NCBI GenBank assembly: GCA_034370385.1
Contig: JAXMKZ010000059.1
Span: forward strand, 124,001 to 188,000
Origin: Coriobacteriia bacterium
GTDB lineage: Bacteria; Actinomycetota; Coriobacteriia; Anaerosomatales; PHET01
Direction of reading: 5' to 3'
Length of the DNA stretch: 64,000 nucleotides
In this document: positions 40,101-45,684 of the stretch, piece after piece
Layout: each line of letters begins with the position of its first letter
Position numbering within the stretch: position 1 is the first letter of the stretch
Made by a program: the position numbers and the translations under genes
The notes under the pieces: generated by a model
Told to the model about the DNA's origin: nothing
Database searches by the model: none
What the model saw: only the letters and a program-made list of their open reading frames with translations

Positions 40101-42955
40101 GAGGCGGCTGGCAGCGGGCGGACGAGCGACGCCTCATACGGCATCCAGTCGGTGTTGATCGGGTAACGCACGTTGTTGGTGGTGCCATCGCCGAGTTGAC
40201 CGTAGCCGTTCGCGCCCCAGGCCCACAGCTTGCCATCGCTTCGAACGGCGACTGTGCTGGCACCACCCGAATCAAGCGCTGAGAAGTTCAGGGACGCGTC
40301 AAGCGCGAGAGGGAGGACGCGTGCGACGGTACTCTCGCCAGCCGTCTGGCCGAGGTCGTTGGCCCCGACGCCCCACGGTGTTCCGTCATGCTTGACGGCG
40401 ATGATGAACCGGTCTCCGGCGCTGGCCCTGAGCCAGGTGCCGTCGAGTTGCGTGAGCGTCGACGCGGTCATCTCACCCAGGCGACCAGACCAGTGAAGCG
40501 TCCCGTCGCTGCGCAGCGCGGCCAGCGTCTCGGCGCCAGCACTGATCGACGTCCAGGCCGGCTCGGCCCCTGACACCAACACGGGAGCGTGCTGGTCGCC
40601 GACCGCACCGTTGCCCATCTGCCCCGAGTCATTCGCTCCCCAGGCCCACAGCGCACCGGCCGAGTCGATAGCGTACGAAGAGTCGCCGCCCGCAGCGATC
40701 GCAGTGAACGTCATCCATGGCGTTACCTGGCTCGGGAGGTCGCTTGAGCTCAAGCCGCCGTCACCGAGCTGTCCACGCTCGCCCTTCCCCCAAGCGAACA
40801 AGCGCCCGTCCGTGGTCAGTGCGAGCGTGTGATTCTCGCCGGCAGCGACCAAGCTCCACTGGCCTCCGCCTGGCACCGCCACCTGGCTCGCCAGCTGGCG
40901 ATCGGCGCGAATGCCCTCGTTGCCAACATCGCCAAGCTGCCCGGACTCGTTGGCGCCGAACATCCAGAGCGTTCCGTCGGCCTTGATCGCACCGGTGTGG
41001 GAACCCCCGGCAGCCACCGCGGTCCACGTGCCGCCCGGCACACGCACCGGCGTCGAGCGCTGCAAGACCCCGTCTCCGAGTTGCCCCCTGGCACCGTCGC
41101 CCCATGTCCACAAGGAACCGTCGGTCCGCAACGCGGCCGCATGCGACCCACCGACCGACACGGACTTCCACGTCGACGGATAGCCGATACGCATCGAGAC
41201 AGCGTCGGAGAAGTCCGAATCGATGGTGACCTTCCGGCCTCGCGTGGAGGTCGCGGCGTGGTTCAACGCCATCGTCCCGAGCGGAGCCTGCCGGTCGAGC
41301 GTTATCGAGTCGCTCGCGCTGAATTCGGTGAGTGTCGCGTCGCGAAACCTCACCGCAACCGTGTACTCGCCGTCGGCGTCGGGCAGCGTGTAGGGCGCGG
41401 AACCGGCGGCGGGCACCCATTCCCCACCTTCGATCGACATCTCCACCGCGGTCGGTGCGTCGATCTCCAGCGTGACCGCCGTCGACTGTGCATACGGCGC
41501 GCCCCAGTTGATGGCGACGCTCGTAGTGCCCCCTCTGAAGTCATAGGCGACCTCATCGGTCAGCGTTCGCGTTGCCCCACCCGCGTCGCGAAACATCACC
41601 GATACCACCTGCGTGCCCGACGCGCCGTCATCGGCCGGCAAGAGATACGGACGCATCGGCGAGTACGATTCCCAGTGCCCGATCTGCATTGGCGTGCTCA
41701 CCATGGCATCCGAGTCGTTACCCAGGAATCGACCGTCGCCCCAACCCCACAGGTCACCGCCACTCACGGCGAAGCATGCGGTCCACGGGACCGCTGCGAC
41801 CATGTTGCAGTACGGCAGGCCAACGACCTGCGCCGGGCTGGATGCGTATTCGGCACCCAGATTGCCCCACCAATACATGGTTCCGTTCGCACAAGCCACC
41901 GATGCGTAGGCTGCAGTCGCTATGTCGTTGAAGCTGGTACCGACGGCGACGGGCATCGGCCCGAACATCGCTCCACCCGAGAACCCGAGCCCCAGCGACC
42001 CGATGTAGTTGTCGCCCCATGCGTAGAGCGACCCGTCCGCCTTGAGCCCGAGAACGTGTGTGCTGACTTCGCCCATCGAGACCTTGAGCCAGTCGTTATC
42101 CGTGCCCACCTGCGTCGGCGTCGATGTGTTAGCGCCATCTCCGGTCCCAAGCTGGCCCGTCATATTGGATCCCCAGGCCCACAACGACCCGTCCGTCTTG
42201 ATCGCGAAGCTGGACCGGTTGCCCGCAAATGCGGTCACCCAGTCGGTATCGGTACCCACTTGGACCGGTCCAGACGTCCCGGGGGTATCGTTGCCGAGCT
42301 GGCCTAGATCGTTCTCACCCCACGCCCAGAGCTCGCCGCTCCTGATGGCGAGAACGTGCGTATTGCCTGCTGACACGTCGGTCCAGCCCGCTTCGGACCC
42401 GATCTGCCGAGGAGTACCCTGCTGCGGTGCCATATCGCCATATTGTCCGTACCAGTTGTCGCCCCAGGCCCAGAGCGTCCCATCAGCCTTGCGCGCGATA
42501 CTGCACGCGAAACCGGCCGAGATCTGGACCCAATCGTTGTCGCTCCCGATCATCACCGGGGTGGCCCGGAATGGCCCTCTGGGCGCTCCGCATGGCTCCC
42601 AGCGGTTCACGCCCCACGCCCACACCGTACCGTCGGTGGCAAGCACCAACGTGTGCTCCATGCCGCTGTCGATCGAGGCAATCGGGGGAACGAAACGCAT
42701 CGCGTCCGCATCGGTGACATCCGAGTAGAGCGTCACCGTGCGCCTCGTCACGACGGGTGCATCGTTCTCGATGGTCATGCTCGCGCTCGGATCGCCGAGC
42801 GCCGCGTAAGCAACTCCCGCCCCGAACAGACACAAGATGGCAGCGAGGGCGACAAAGAACGGCTGGCGCGCGCCGAACCCACGCGAACCTGCGATTAGCG
42901 TAGTGAACACAGTCGTCCCCCGCTCGGTACGGGACCGCGCTCGCGCGCAATCCAC
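28154..42955 (-). CDS. giant secreted RCC1-repeat/Ig-like/multiheme cytochrome c protein
   Basis: A 4,933-aa exported protein in a single open frame. The signal peptide is at about residues 30-52 (FFVALAAILCLFGAGVAYAA). Five blocks of RCC1-type propeller repeats (WAWGxNxxGQLGDG) lie near residues 85-430, 600-935, 1015-1390, 2035-2385 and 2470-2825. Ig-like/OmpL47-type repeats (e.g. YWSVDGAGHVDP) lie near 1400-1920 and 2840-3285. Heme motifs start near 3305 (CITCH). There are 16 up to about residue 3910, then a kelch-like beta domain (about 3985-4390), then 9 more between 4430 and 4865. I count 20 CxxCH, three CX3CH and two CX4CH. No membrane anchor or sorting signal was seen. The likely role is extracellular electron transfer or surface contact. 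GTG 42910 is an alternative start. Confidence 0.9.
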   Translation of the reverse strand: MDCARARSRTERGTTVFTTLIAGSRGFGARQPFFVALAAILCLFGAGVAYAALGDPSASMTIENDAPVVTRRTVTLYSDVTDADAMRFVPPIASIDSGMEHTLVLATDGTVWAWGVNRWEPCGAPRGPFRATPVMIGSDNDWVQISAGFACSIARKADGTLWAWGDNWYGQYGDMAPQQGTPRQIGSEAGWTDVSAGNTHVLAIRSGELWAWGENDLGQLGNDTPGTSGPVQVGTDTDWVTAFAGNRSSFAIKTDGSLWAWGSNMTGQLGTGDGANTSTPTQVGTDNDWLKVSMGEVSTHVLGLKADGSLYAWGDNYIGSLGLGFSGGAMFGPMPVAVGTSFNDIATAAYASVACANGTMYWWGNLGAEYASSPAQVVGLPYCNMVAAVPWTACFAVSGGDLWGWGDGRFLGNDSDAMVSTPMQIGHWESYSPMRPYLLPADDGASGTQVVSVMFRDAGGATRTLTDEVAYDFRGGTTSVAINWGAPYAQSTAVTLEIDAPTAVEMSIEGGEWVPAAGSAPYTLPDADGEYTVAVRFRDATLTEFSASDSITLDRQAPLGTMALNHAATSTRGRKVTIDSDFSDAVSMRIGYPSTWKSVSVGGSHAAALRTDGSLWTWGDGARGQLGDGVLQRSTPVRVPGGTWTAVAAGGSHTGAIKADGTLWMFGANESGQLGDVGNEGIRADRQLASQVAVPGGGQWSLVAAGENHTLALTTDGRLFAWGKGERGQLGDGGLSSSDLPSQVTPWMTFTAIAAGGDSSYAIDSAGALWAWGANDSGQMGNGAVGDQHAPVLVSGAEPAWTSISAGAETLAALRSDGTLHWSGRLGEMTASTLTQLDGTWLRASAGDRFIIAVKHDGTPWGVGANDLGQTAGESTVARVLPLALDASLNFSALDSGGASTVAVRSDGKLWAWGANGYGQLGDGTTNNVRYPINTDWMPYEASLVRPLPAASGTTGFACAYKDAAGNATTAQDNIVLNPGQSVGTMTATSLGGHSIAIASSVPTATEMRIAQPPLALGFSSGYWYPYDGGYQSDSSFIVSQDGPLHATGANWAGQLGDGTTSQRSAYTRTPGHQAWKAVAMGAAHTLAIKNDGSLWVWGSDTSGQLGDGAGASATPVTSPKMIDADGWVAVAAYGNASAAVRTDGSLYTWGSPSGDSGLVYRGGGPLTGIRYRQASLGSQHMLLLTDDGTLYASGENYYGQVGDGTRTGREAPVLISTGWKSVSAGHNHSLGIRTDNTLWAWGSNANGEIGNGGGSDRTAPTLIDSGSWQRVSASGSYGGTSSSAAIRADGSLWVWGDNSLGQLCDGTYETRRTPLRVGTGTEWSLVAAGPTGMLASTTDGAVYGWGTNGHGVLGPVRTPRWNSSPWPVQPAWLQDWNPPPAIWEPYQADKTIEIDWALGTTTFRVGYRDEPGNIDWLSSTAFVDVAPPETSILATPYGWSQTPVRIQLFTYDDCSPTTTYYRLGEGVTTTYTAPFEVSDPGVTRITFWAVDATGKIEGAQTYDVKIDYVAPVTTSTVTEGVFHDGAIYLSATDSLSGIASTWYSFDSEPAKPIAFPLPAVTEGPHTLEYGSIDKAGNIETTKTVNFVYDHNPPTTTTTPLPSGWSTKTVEVTIIAEDIAAPPTAYYTLDGGVVTTYTAPFTIGDGTHTLRYWSVDGAGHVDPTHTVTVKVDTAPPVTAASLLGGTAVELTPVDAVSGSVGTRYRVNGSAAATYTAPIPLGTSDMHLEFWSVDAAGNVEEIRSEVFDVLPPTTTISSIPVGWSTESVEISITAFDTVSSVIAYYRLDNGAVTEYSAPFMVGEGDHTLYYWSVDALGHVDPTETVRVQVDGTAPVTTCDDTWPWDTMPVLHATDGLSGLGSTWYSLDGGAPREAPIEPPLTQGEHLLEYWSIDVAGNRETPHLMTFRYILAPAPTGTVSFANDATAINTITVPVVSKITSVVDMKLGSGEWQPYSAVATMAVDPGDGPKQLSVLFRDEYGRITEFASQIILDTQAPTGTFSINAGDASTRFRTAVAVTSVSSDAVGIRTEPPAGWGQITIGSKTMLGVRGDGTLWGRGTDEYFVYTGNGLSTTNHVPGVFAQAGDGATYRSVAVHDYFAAGVKTDGSLWVWGDSQGGQLGVSGFAPVRLPIRLGTASNWSTVTVGGQSGAAITTGGALYTWGHNGQGQCGLGNSVTPQLTPVNVQAGTTWKAVSGGSGDTFVGIRTNGSLWTWGFNTSGQVGDNTQSVMSTPVQPNGTSGFTDWISVSARGTTTYAVRANGDLYAWGSNSYGQIGDGTTTDRLVPTLIGTGYKSVAGGEYHATAVKADGSLWGWGYNSDGQVGDGTSQTRLTPVRVGLANNWASVANGDSVSMATDNSGELWVWGFPVALYGNETGVVRPAPVRADWFSYTPQHRFTLPAGNGVKNVNVKVVDAAGNIGSLTDSITLNTAATPGTVVVEGGAAWAGTQTVVASITVPFAVEMTKDTPFTAVAAGGNSIGLIRGDGRLHSMGYNPVKKLGDTTSTNRSTPVSSTPLRDFVAVSYGIEHALGLAADGTLYGWGSERYGAVGTGHIGGPFGRTAAQVGAAGEWAKIAAGANHSLGLKKDGSVWAWGYGGNGALGLGADVQDKPLPTKVSGAGLVFTAISAGSTYSMAVRNDGTLWVWGTGSQYQLGIGAGTFASAPIQVGTATNWASVSAGSSHAMGLRTDGSAYVWGNNTYGQIGNSGAASSYNTPQALGSVGWQSLSAGDDFSTGIRTDGSLWAWGRSDRYQTATGNAPTVPRRIDAATDWVALDAGTASVVALKRDGAVYTWGGNVYGELGTGAGTVGVSTWVPTAIMPSAWQSVIPTAAVFVERGGLDTNIAFGFRDIAGNVSVVGDRIGFDYTPPVTTATGIPRWWGWDGTFTLAATDPGAGVAHTFYNFDGGSPTTYTSEVAISTEGTTLVGYWSVDLYGNAEAPKYGYVLVDSTAPVIGWNIPSAGWLATDTLSVSATDALSGVNSHHVWLNGSPRAYENHTYAYDVHTATYRLTEGSHLVRVEASNRAGAYSERSQTVSVDFTPPSSTATGIPTGWSPTDAVISIAATDALSGMAGVRYQVDGSAASTYSAPIVIGDGIHTLRWWAVDVAGNAEPAHVETLTIDTSFPGSVSTIDDTWRKTPQTFSIVSTDALSGWSGTSYRIDGGPDMPYSVPVTVSDEGTHTVEYWAWDLMGNIESPKKTGTIRIDYSPPHTVLLGAPAGVSAAVVELVPMATDAGVGVAQTYYRINGGQVRPFTADQTAIIVADEGTTTVEYWSVDLLGHVESRHSLDVVVDYVASGGGSGTTTSNAPCITCHGAAGAPPQMAVNFGVQKVDRETACPRCHTYGLAGTHPNHYAGGNCGAVCHRGLMGASTLAATPTKITPYGSFASLGSKDTTSGDLHVIHAAVRWPGSITKGDSKCSSCHAPAACEACHSGALSPLHAEHSSIGNPRYTARAPVATRICYGVVGEDQSFVSVTESFQQCGIGECHNTAGLAEAEPVSFEDFTHAAIGTKPANTVVKTGTWMTQTKTAYSMQRRSASVVKGSTLGISFMGTKVAISGGKGPNFGELEVSIDGVVVATINGYSPTVVDKTTLFTSSTLVRGPHTVSVRVTGVRPAGSSGIAVAVDEFLVWDKQPSAVAPACTQSCHPDRVTAHGYEDVDHVADSGASIEPVSGARCDACHSMDLMAEHTRKGSVTSAKGCATCHDNPRRTFGSWNQSCQQGGCHTPGTTEQRHAGLPTVHDVSMSLSCTKNCHETAVSKEHAKDAGRRSAVGCVECHNSPEYVAGVRSVPAATWSKDCNACHPSTHAPNAAGNGLCLDCHGASSAAIDALVGAGTWNNTGGDHGAGYAGSAHGSSVMAGSDGAVPSNTACEACHNHNAIGAGAATEFRTAGGRQGQSALCFECHSASGDETRTPVPNTWNGRDLAVEFARPSAHPVEGASSVGTTREETVGVFTQSTPIELAANNSFQVSASSTMGAQLLWDSWTIPSVTRPLLFLAPESVHPDPRSFSQYDPDLNVWNGHSYDPTNPAAGTAYYGSSGLAVQGKFVWSVGQGFDTRMSYTPINVSSPDSWNSLSPLPFVADRHVLSSADPDAGLVYYAGNNTAGTVYRWFAPTDTWMAPFVMKSAGGTPIDFTSSDFAYSPINDRLYAVTKNFNQAPVIRWVDSPSTASGQATYSQQVLAQPGSTWGSGDLYMGLTRFTLGGTDYLVYEGPTSDAFGGQRAYLISGLASGVHSMTPLPEFFWYHGGKGTKLLWDGGDYIYALHENSGPNPGRIRVPADPLTGDWGTWELLPTPPTALGEVRNGSMAFLRVSTANIPVTGYLASGTMRAEIDLPADAIGWGEFAWASFEPLGTELYMSVEGWNGASWTALPGMANKRYGPLDLSGIDSSAYRRIRLTAQLVTNSETITPSLRGWSVTARIPVDDNSGVASLSCASCHNSHTVEKGAGAWDVVRVSQPGNTTLRPTDMTTFCLECHSSGNLSRAISAGNVVPYDIGFSVFGSDSFFPGWEKDVGPAAFKKSGHFTTSGTKALCENCHDPHASQNPRLTAWTKPTGFVGGRAGTRDNTSSAGFEEKLCFQCHGNGVVGTQAPGAQDVASVVLLPYRHDPSASGLHSDAESAVDNGTKRHAECTDCHDPHAAQPAGDRLAGGVPIASPALLGATGLKPIWGSTPGSTLTSYTATRLLGRPGDVEAYVCFKCHTSASGRPAAATSGGVPYTSTDLAAEFNPNNQSFHNVLGLSKGMKDSFLVDGTTYTWTLPPDASFLKPGWTRNSAVTCSDCHTSGAMSSAKGPHGSSVRFLIDPAYPADYRQASLDWREPDNVWPTGQVICTKCHVFSPTQNDAHGARALAQGAGNKIHTREYDDTMKCTSCHIAIPHGWKRPRLLINSSDPAAYRSPYARGPLKNIKLRNRTPNDWPASDCAGCGSWPHPDLGPVWP

Positions 42956-43086
42956 CGTGCCGCCCCCAGCACGTTCGGACAGTATGTGCGCGAGAGGATG
43001 GACGCACTGCGGTTTCTGCTCGCCAAAGGTGAGCGGTCAACCGCACACGCTGCCGAACGAGTGTTAAGTACGCTCGCGCAACCGTA

Positions 43087-43116
43087 ATTATGTACGCGCG
43101 CTATAGAGAACGTCAA
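43087..43116 (-). promoter_or_regulatory. promoter of the giant cytochrome gene
   Basis: The minus strand has TTGACG (43111-43116), an 18-bp spacer and CATAAT (43087-43092), a good housekeeping-type promoter about 130 bp before the start codon. It is the clearest -35/-10 pair I noticed in the window. Confidence 0.6.
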
Positions 43117-43168
43117 GGATTCTTCATAGAGGAGCCCTACGTCGTTCGCAGCAAGATGCGGGGTTTGT

Positions 43169-43184
43169 GGTTCGGAGTTGTTTC
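43169..43184 (-). promoter_or_regulatory. GlnR-like box variant upstream of the giant gene
   Basis: On the minus strand GAAAC (43180-43184) is followed after six bases by GAACC (43169-43173), one mismatch from the glnA version. It lies about 90 bp before the presumed start of transcription, so activity is uncertain. Confidence 0.35.
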
Positions 43185-43202
43185 GGTTTCGCCCCGAACG
43201 CA

Positions 43203-43228
43203 GAAGGCCGCCCCAAGAGGCGGCCTTC
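43203..43228 (-). terminator. hairpin terminator of the hdr-glt operon
   Basis: The stem (43203-43212 with 43219-43228) and loop are identical to those at 28102-28127. It lies about 110 bp downstream of the gltB3 stop. Confidence 0.65.
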
Positions 43229-43338
43229 GCGCACTACGAGACGATGGAATCGCCGCGCCCTCTGTCCGTTTCGTCCCAACCAGATGCAACCGTTGACGAT
43301 ACGAAACGGCCAATCAGGCGTGGCGATGGATGAATCGT

Positions 43339-44157
43339 CTACACGTACGTGTACATCTTCCCGTACGGCCGGTGCGAGATGGGCACGAGCCGCGTGAACG
43401 GTACCGACAGCACCTCGTCGACATCGAATCCGACGGCCGAGCAGTACTCCTCCAGCAGCGGCTTGAGCTCAGCCAGCTCCTCGTCGGTCATCGTGAAGAT
43501 GCCGCACTCCTTGCCAACCTGCCAGCTCTCCACCTCGCCGCGCAGGATTATCTCGCCGCCGTGCATGCCGGTGCCGACGTACCCTCCCACCAGCGGACCT
43601 TCGAGCCGTGAGTGCATGCCGAGAAGGATGAGCAGGCCGCCGGCCATGTACTCGCCGAAGAAGTCGCGCGCTTTGCCACCGCAGATCATCGTGGGTCGCA
43701 GATCCTCGAACGCCTTCATGTGAATGCCCACGCGGTAACCGACGTCGCCCTTGATGAAGACGCGTCCGCCGCGCATGCCGTAGCCCAGAACGTCACCGGC
43801 CGAGCCATGCACGATGACGGTGCCCGCATTCATGGTGTTGCCGACGCCATCCTGCGCGTTGCCGAACACCTCCACGGTCGGGCCGTCCATCAGCATCGCC
43901 ATGTCCTGCCCCGGGGTGCCGTGCACCTCGATGCGCAGATCCTTGCCCTTGATTCCCGTGCCTATGTAGCGCTGTCCGTTGACGTTCATCAGCTTCACGA
44001 TCTTGACGCCGTCGGCGAAGCACCGCCGGATAGCCTCGTTGACGAACTTGTAGTAGACGCTCTGACACTCGATCGTGGCGGTGTCACCATCGACGGCGAC
44101 AGTCGGCTCGATCTGTAGGTAGCCCTCGATCGGGCCCTTCACGGTAGCTGTAGTCAT
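43339..44157 (-). CDS. glutamate synthase GXGXG-domain subunit (GltB3)
   Basis: A 272-aa stand-alone version of the C-terminal GXGXG beta-helix domain of glutamate synthase large subunit. Repeated motifs are visible: GTGIKGKDLRIEVHG, GDVLGYGMRGGRVFIKGDVGYRVG, GGLLILLG and GYVGTGMHGGEIILRG. In full-length GltB this domain is structural and links the amidotransferase and synthase domains. The ATG at 44157 has GGAGG 7 nt upstream. It is last in the hdrBC-gltB1-gltB2-gltB3 operon, 13 nt after gltB2. Split, archaeal-type glutamate synthase genes of this kind occur in many anaerobes. Confidence 0.92.
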   Translation of the reverse strand: MTTATVKGPIEGYLQIEPTVAVDGDTATIECQSVYYKFVNEAIRRCFADGVKIVKLMNVNGQRYIGTGIKGKDLRIEVHGTPGQDMAMLMDGPTVEVFGNAQDGVGNTMNAGTVIVHGSAGDVLGYGMRGGRVFIKGDVGYRVGIHMKAFEDLRPTMICGGKARDFFGEYMAGGLLILLGMHSRLEGPLVGGYVGTGMHGGEIILRGEVESWQVGKECGIFTMTDEELAELKPLLEEYCSAVGFDVDEVLSVPFTRLVPISHRPYGKMYTYV

Positions 44158-44170
44158 GGTGTCTCCTCCC

Positions 44171-45682
44171 CTACATTCCAGCCGGCTTGACGCCGATGAT
44201 CTCGCAGGTCTGCGCGTCGAGCCCGATGGCGCGCAGGCGCTCACGGCTTCCGCGCAGCGACTCCACGGCATTGACACCCAGCGCACCGAGGATCTCTTGG
44301 AGCTCGTGGCTCCAGGCGTTGACGAGGTTGGTGAGCCGCTCGGCACCCCACTCGGGATCCACGCGACGGGTCAGTTCGGGCTTCTGCGTCGTGAGGCCCC
44401 AGCTACAGCTCCCGGTGTGGCAGCCCTGGCACATGTGGCAGCCGAGCGCCATGAGCGCTGCCGAGCCGATGGCCACGACATCGGCACCGAGCGCAATCGC
44501 CTTGGCCATGTCCGCAGACGATCGGATCGAACCGGCGGCGATGATCGACGCCTGGTTGCGGATACCCTCGTCGCGCAGGCGCTGGTCCACCACGGCGATG
44601 GCGATCTCGATGGGGATGCCGATGTGGTCGCGGATGATCTGCGGCGCAGCACCGGTGCCGCCCTTGAAGCCGTCGAGGTAGACGTAGTCGGCACCCGCCC
44701 GCACGATGCCGCTGGCGATGGCGGCCACGTTGTGCACCGCGGCGATCTTCACGCCGACCGGCTTGTAGCCGGAGGCCTCTTTGAGCGAGTAGATGAGCTG
44801 ACGCAGGTCCTCGATGGAGTAGATGTCATGGTGAGGCGCCGGGCTGATCGCGTCTGACCCCTGCGGAATCATGCGGGTGGTAGAGACTTCCTTGTTGATC
44901 TTCTCGCCGGGTAGGTGACCGCCGATGCCGGGTTTGGCGCCCTGGCCGACCTTGATCTCGATAGCCGCGCCCCGCTGCAGGTACTCCGGGCTTACGCCGA
45001 AACGTCCCGAGGCGACCTGCACGATGACGTTGTCTTGATAGGGGTACAGGTCAGCGTGAAGTCCACCCTCGCCGGTGTTCATGAGAATGCCGAGTCGCTC
45101 CGCAGCCATCGCCAGCGACTTGTGTACGTTGAGCGAGACCGAGCCGTAGCTCATCGGCGAGAAGATCATCGGCGTATCGAGCTTGATGTTCTTGCCCATG
45201 CCCGCGCCTTCGGCAAGACGAAAGCCGCCGTTGCCGTCGGAGACGACCTCCACCGAGTCGGGCTTGCGGCCCAGGTACGTGCGCAACTCCATCGGCTCGC
45301 GAAGCGGGTCGATGGAAGGGTTCGTGACCTGGCATGCGTCAAGGACGAGATGGTCGAAGATGCTCTGATACGGCTTGTCGTTGCCCATGCCGGTGAGCAT
45401 GACGCCGCCGCTCTCCGCCTGGCGCCAAACGGCCTTGCGCAGGCTGGGCGACCAGTTCGCATTCTCGCGCAGCGCAAGGTCGTTCTTCTTGATGGTGATG
45501 CAGTGCGCCGGGCAGTACGTGACACACCGGTGGCATGCGCGGCACTTGCTGTCATCGGGTATGGGGCGCTCGTTGAAGTTGTACACGCCCCAGCCGCACT
45601 GCTGCACGCAGCGGCCGCACTTGTGGCACTTGTTGTAGTCGATATCGACCCGGAACTCGGGCTGGATGAGGCTCGTGGGCAT
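44171..45682 (-). CDS. glutamate synthase FMN-domain subunit with ferredoxin domain (GltB2)
   Basis: A 503-aa subunit. The N-terminal part is a two-cluster [4Fe-4S] ferredoxin domain (CHKCGRCVQQCGW and CRACHRCVTYCPAHC, residues ~19-60). The rest is the FMN-binding synthase barrel with KPGIGGHLPGEKI, GVKIAAVHNVAAIASGI, YLDGFKGGTGAAP and AAGSIRSSADMAKA. The [3Fe-4S] cysteines are CHMCQGCHTGSC. It converts 2-oxoglutarate plus ammonia to glutamate using electrons delivered through the ferredoxin clusters. It overlaps neither neighbour, lying 2 nt after gltB1 and 13 nt before gltB3. No NADPH-binding GltD is present, so another donor is needed. Confidence 0.94.
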   Translation of the reverse strand: MPTSLIQPEFRVDIDYNKCHKCGRCVQQCGWGVYNFNERPIPDDSKCRACHRCVTYCPAHCITIKKNDLALRENANWSPSLRKAVWRQAESGGVMLTGMGNDKPYQSIFDHLVLDACQVTNPSIDPLREPMELRTYLGRKPDSVEVVSDGNGGFRLAEGAGMGKNIKLDTPMIFSPMSYGSVSLNVHKSLAMAAERLGILMNTGEGGLHADLYPYQDNVIVQVASGRFGVSPEYLQRGAAIEIKVGQGAKPGIGGHLPGEKINKEVSTTRMIPQGSDAISPAPHHDIYSIEDLRQLIYSLKEASGYKPVGVKIAAVHNVAAIASGIVRAGADYVYLDGFKGGTGAAPQIIRDHIGIPIEIAIAVVDQRLRDEGIRNQASIIAAGSIRSSADMAKAIALGADVVAIGSAALMALGCHMCQGCHTGSCSWGLTTQKPELTRRVDPEWGAERLTNLVNAWSHELQEILGALGVNAVESLRGSRERLRAIGLDAQTCEIIGVKPAGM

Positions 45683-45684
45683 GG

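Larger units (their letters stand above)
43138..43231 (-). repeat. 94-bp repeat, copy 2 (upstream of the giant gene)
   Basis: This is the second copy of the element at 28037-28130, in the same orientation, 15.1 kb away. The 383-bp gene-free stretch 42956-43338 holds this repeat, the promoter at 43087-43116, a GlnR-like box variant, and a loose inverted repeat (CCGTTTCGT at 43266-43274 and its complement at 43301-43309). I see no gene in it. Confidence 0.9.

Noticed and set aside
33100-42700. RCC1 and Ig-like DNA repeats considered as a CRISPR array or mobile element
   Set aside because: Repeats are in one reading frame, differ in sequence and length and encode propeller or Ig-type motifs; there are no uniform direct repeats with spacers, and no cas genes or transposase in the window.
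43266-43309. Inverted repeat CCGTTTCGT / ACGAAACGG as a second terminator of the hdr-glt operon
   Set aside because: The loop is 26 nt and there is no U-tract; the identical hairpin at 43203-43228 is the better terminator candidate.
43090-43397. Short plus-strand frames across the 94-bp repeat sharing the peptide FGFAPNAEGRPKRRPS with a frame near 28.1 kb
   Set aside because: The shared peptide only reflects the identical DNA of the two repeats; the hairpin stems and half-sites there fit non-coding function better.
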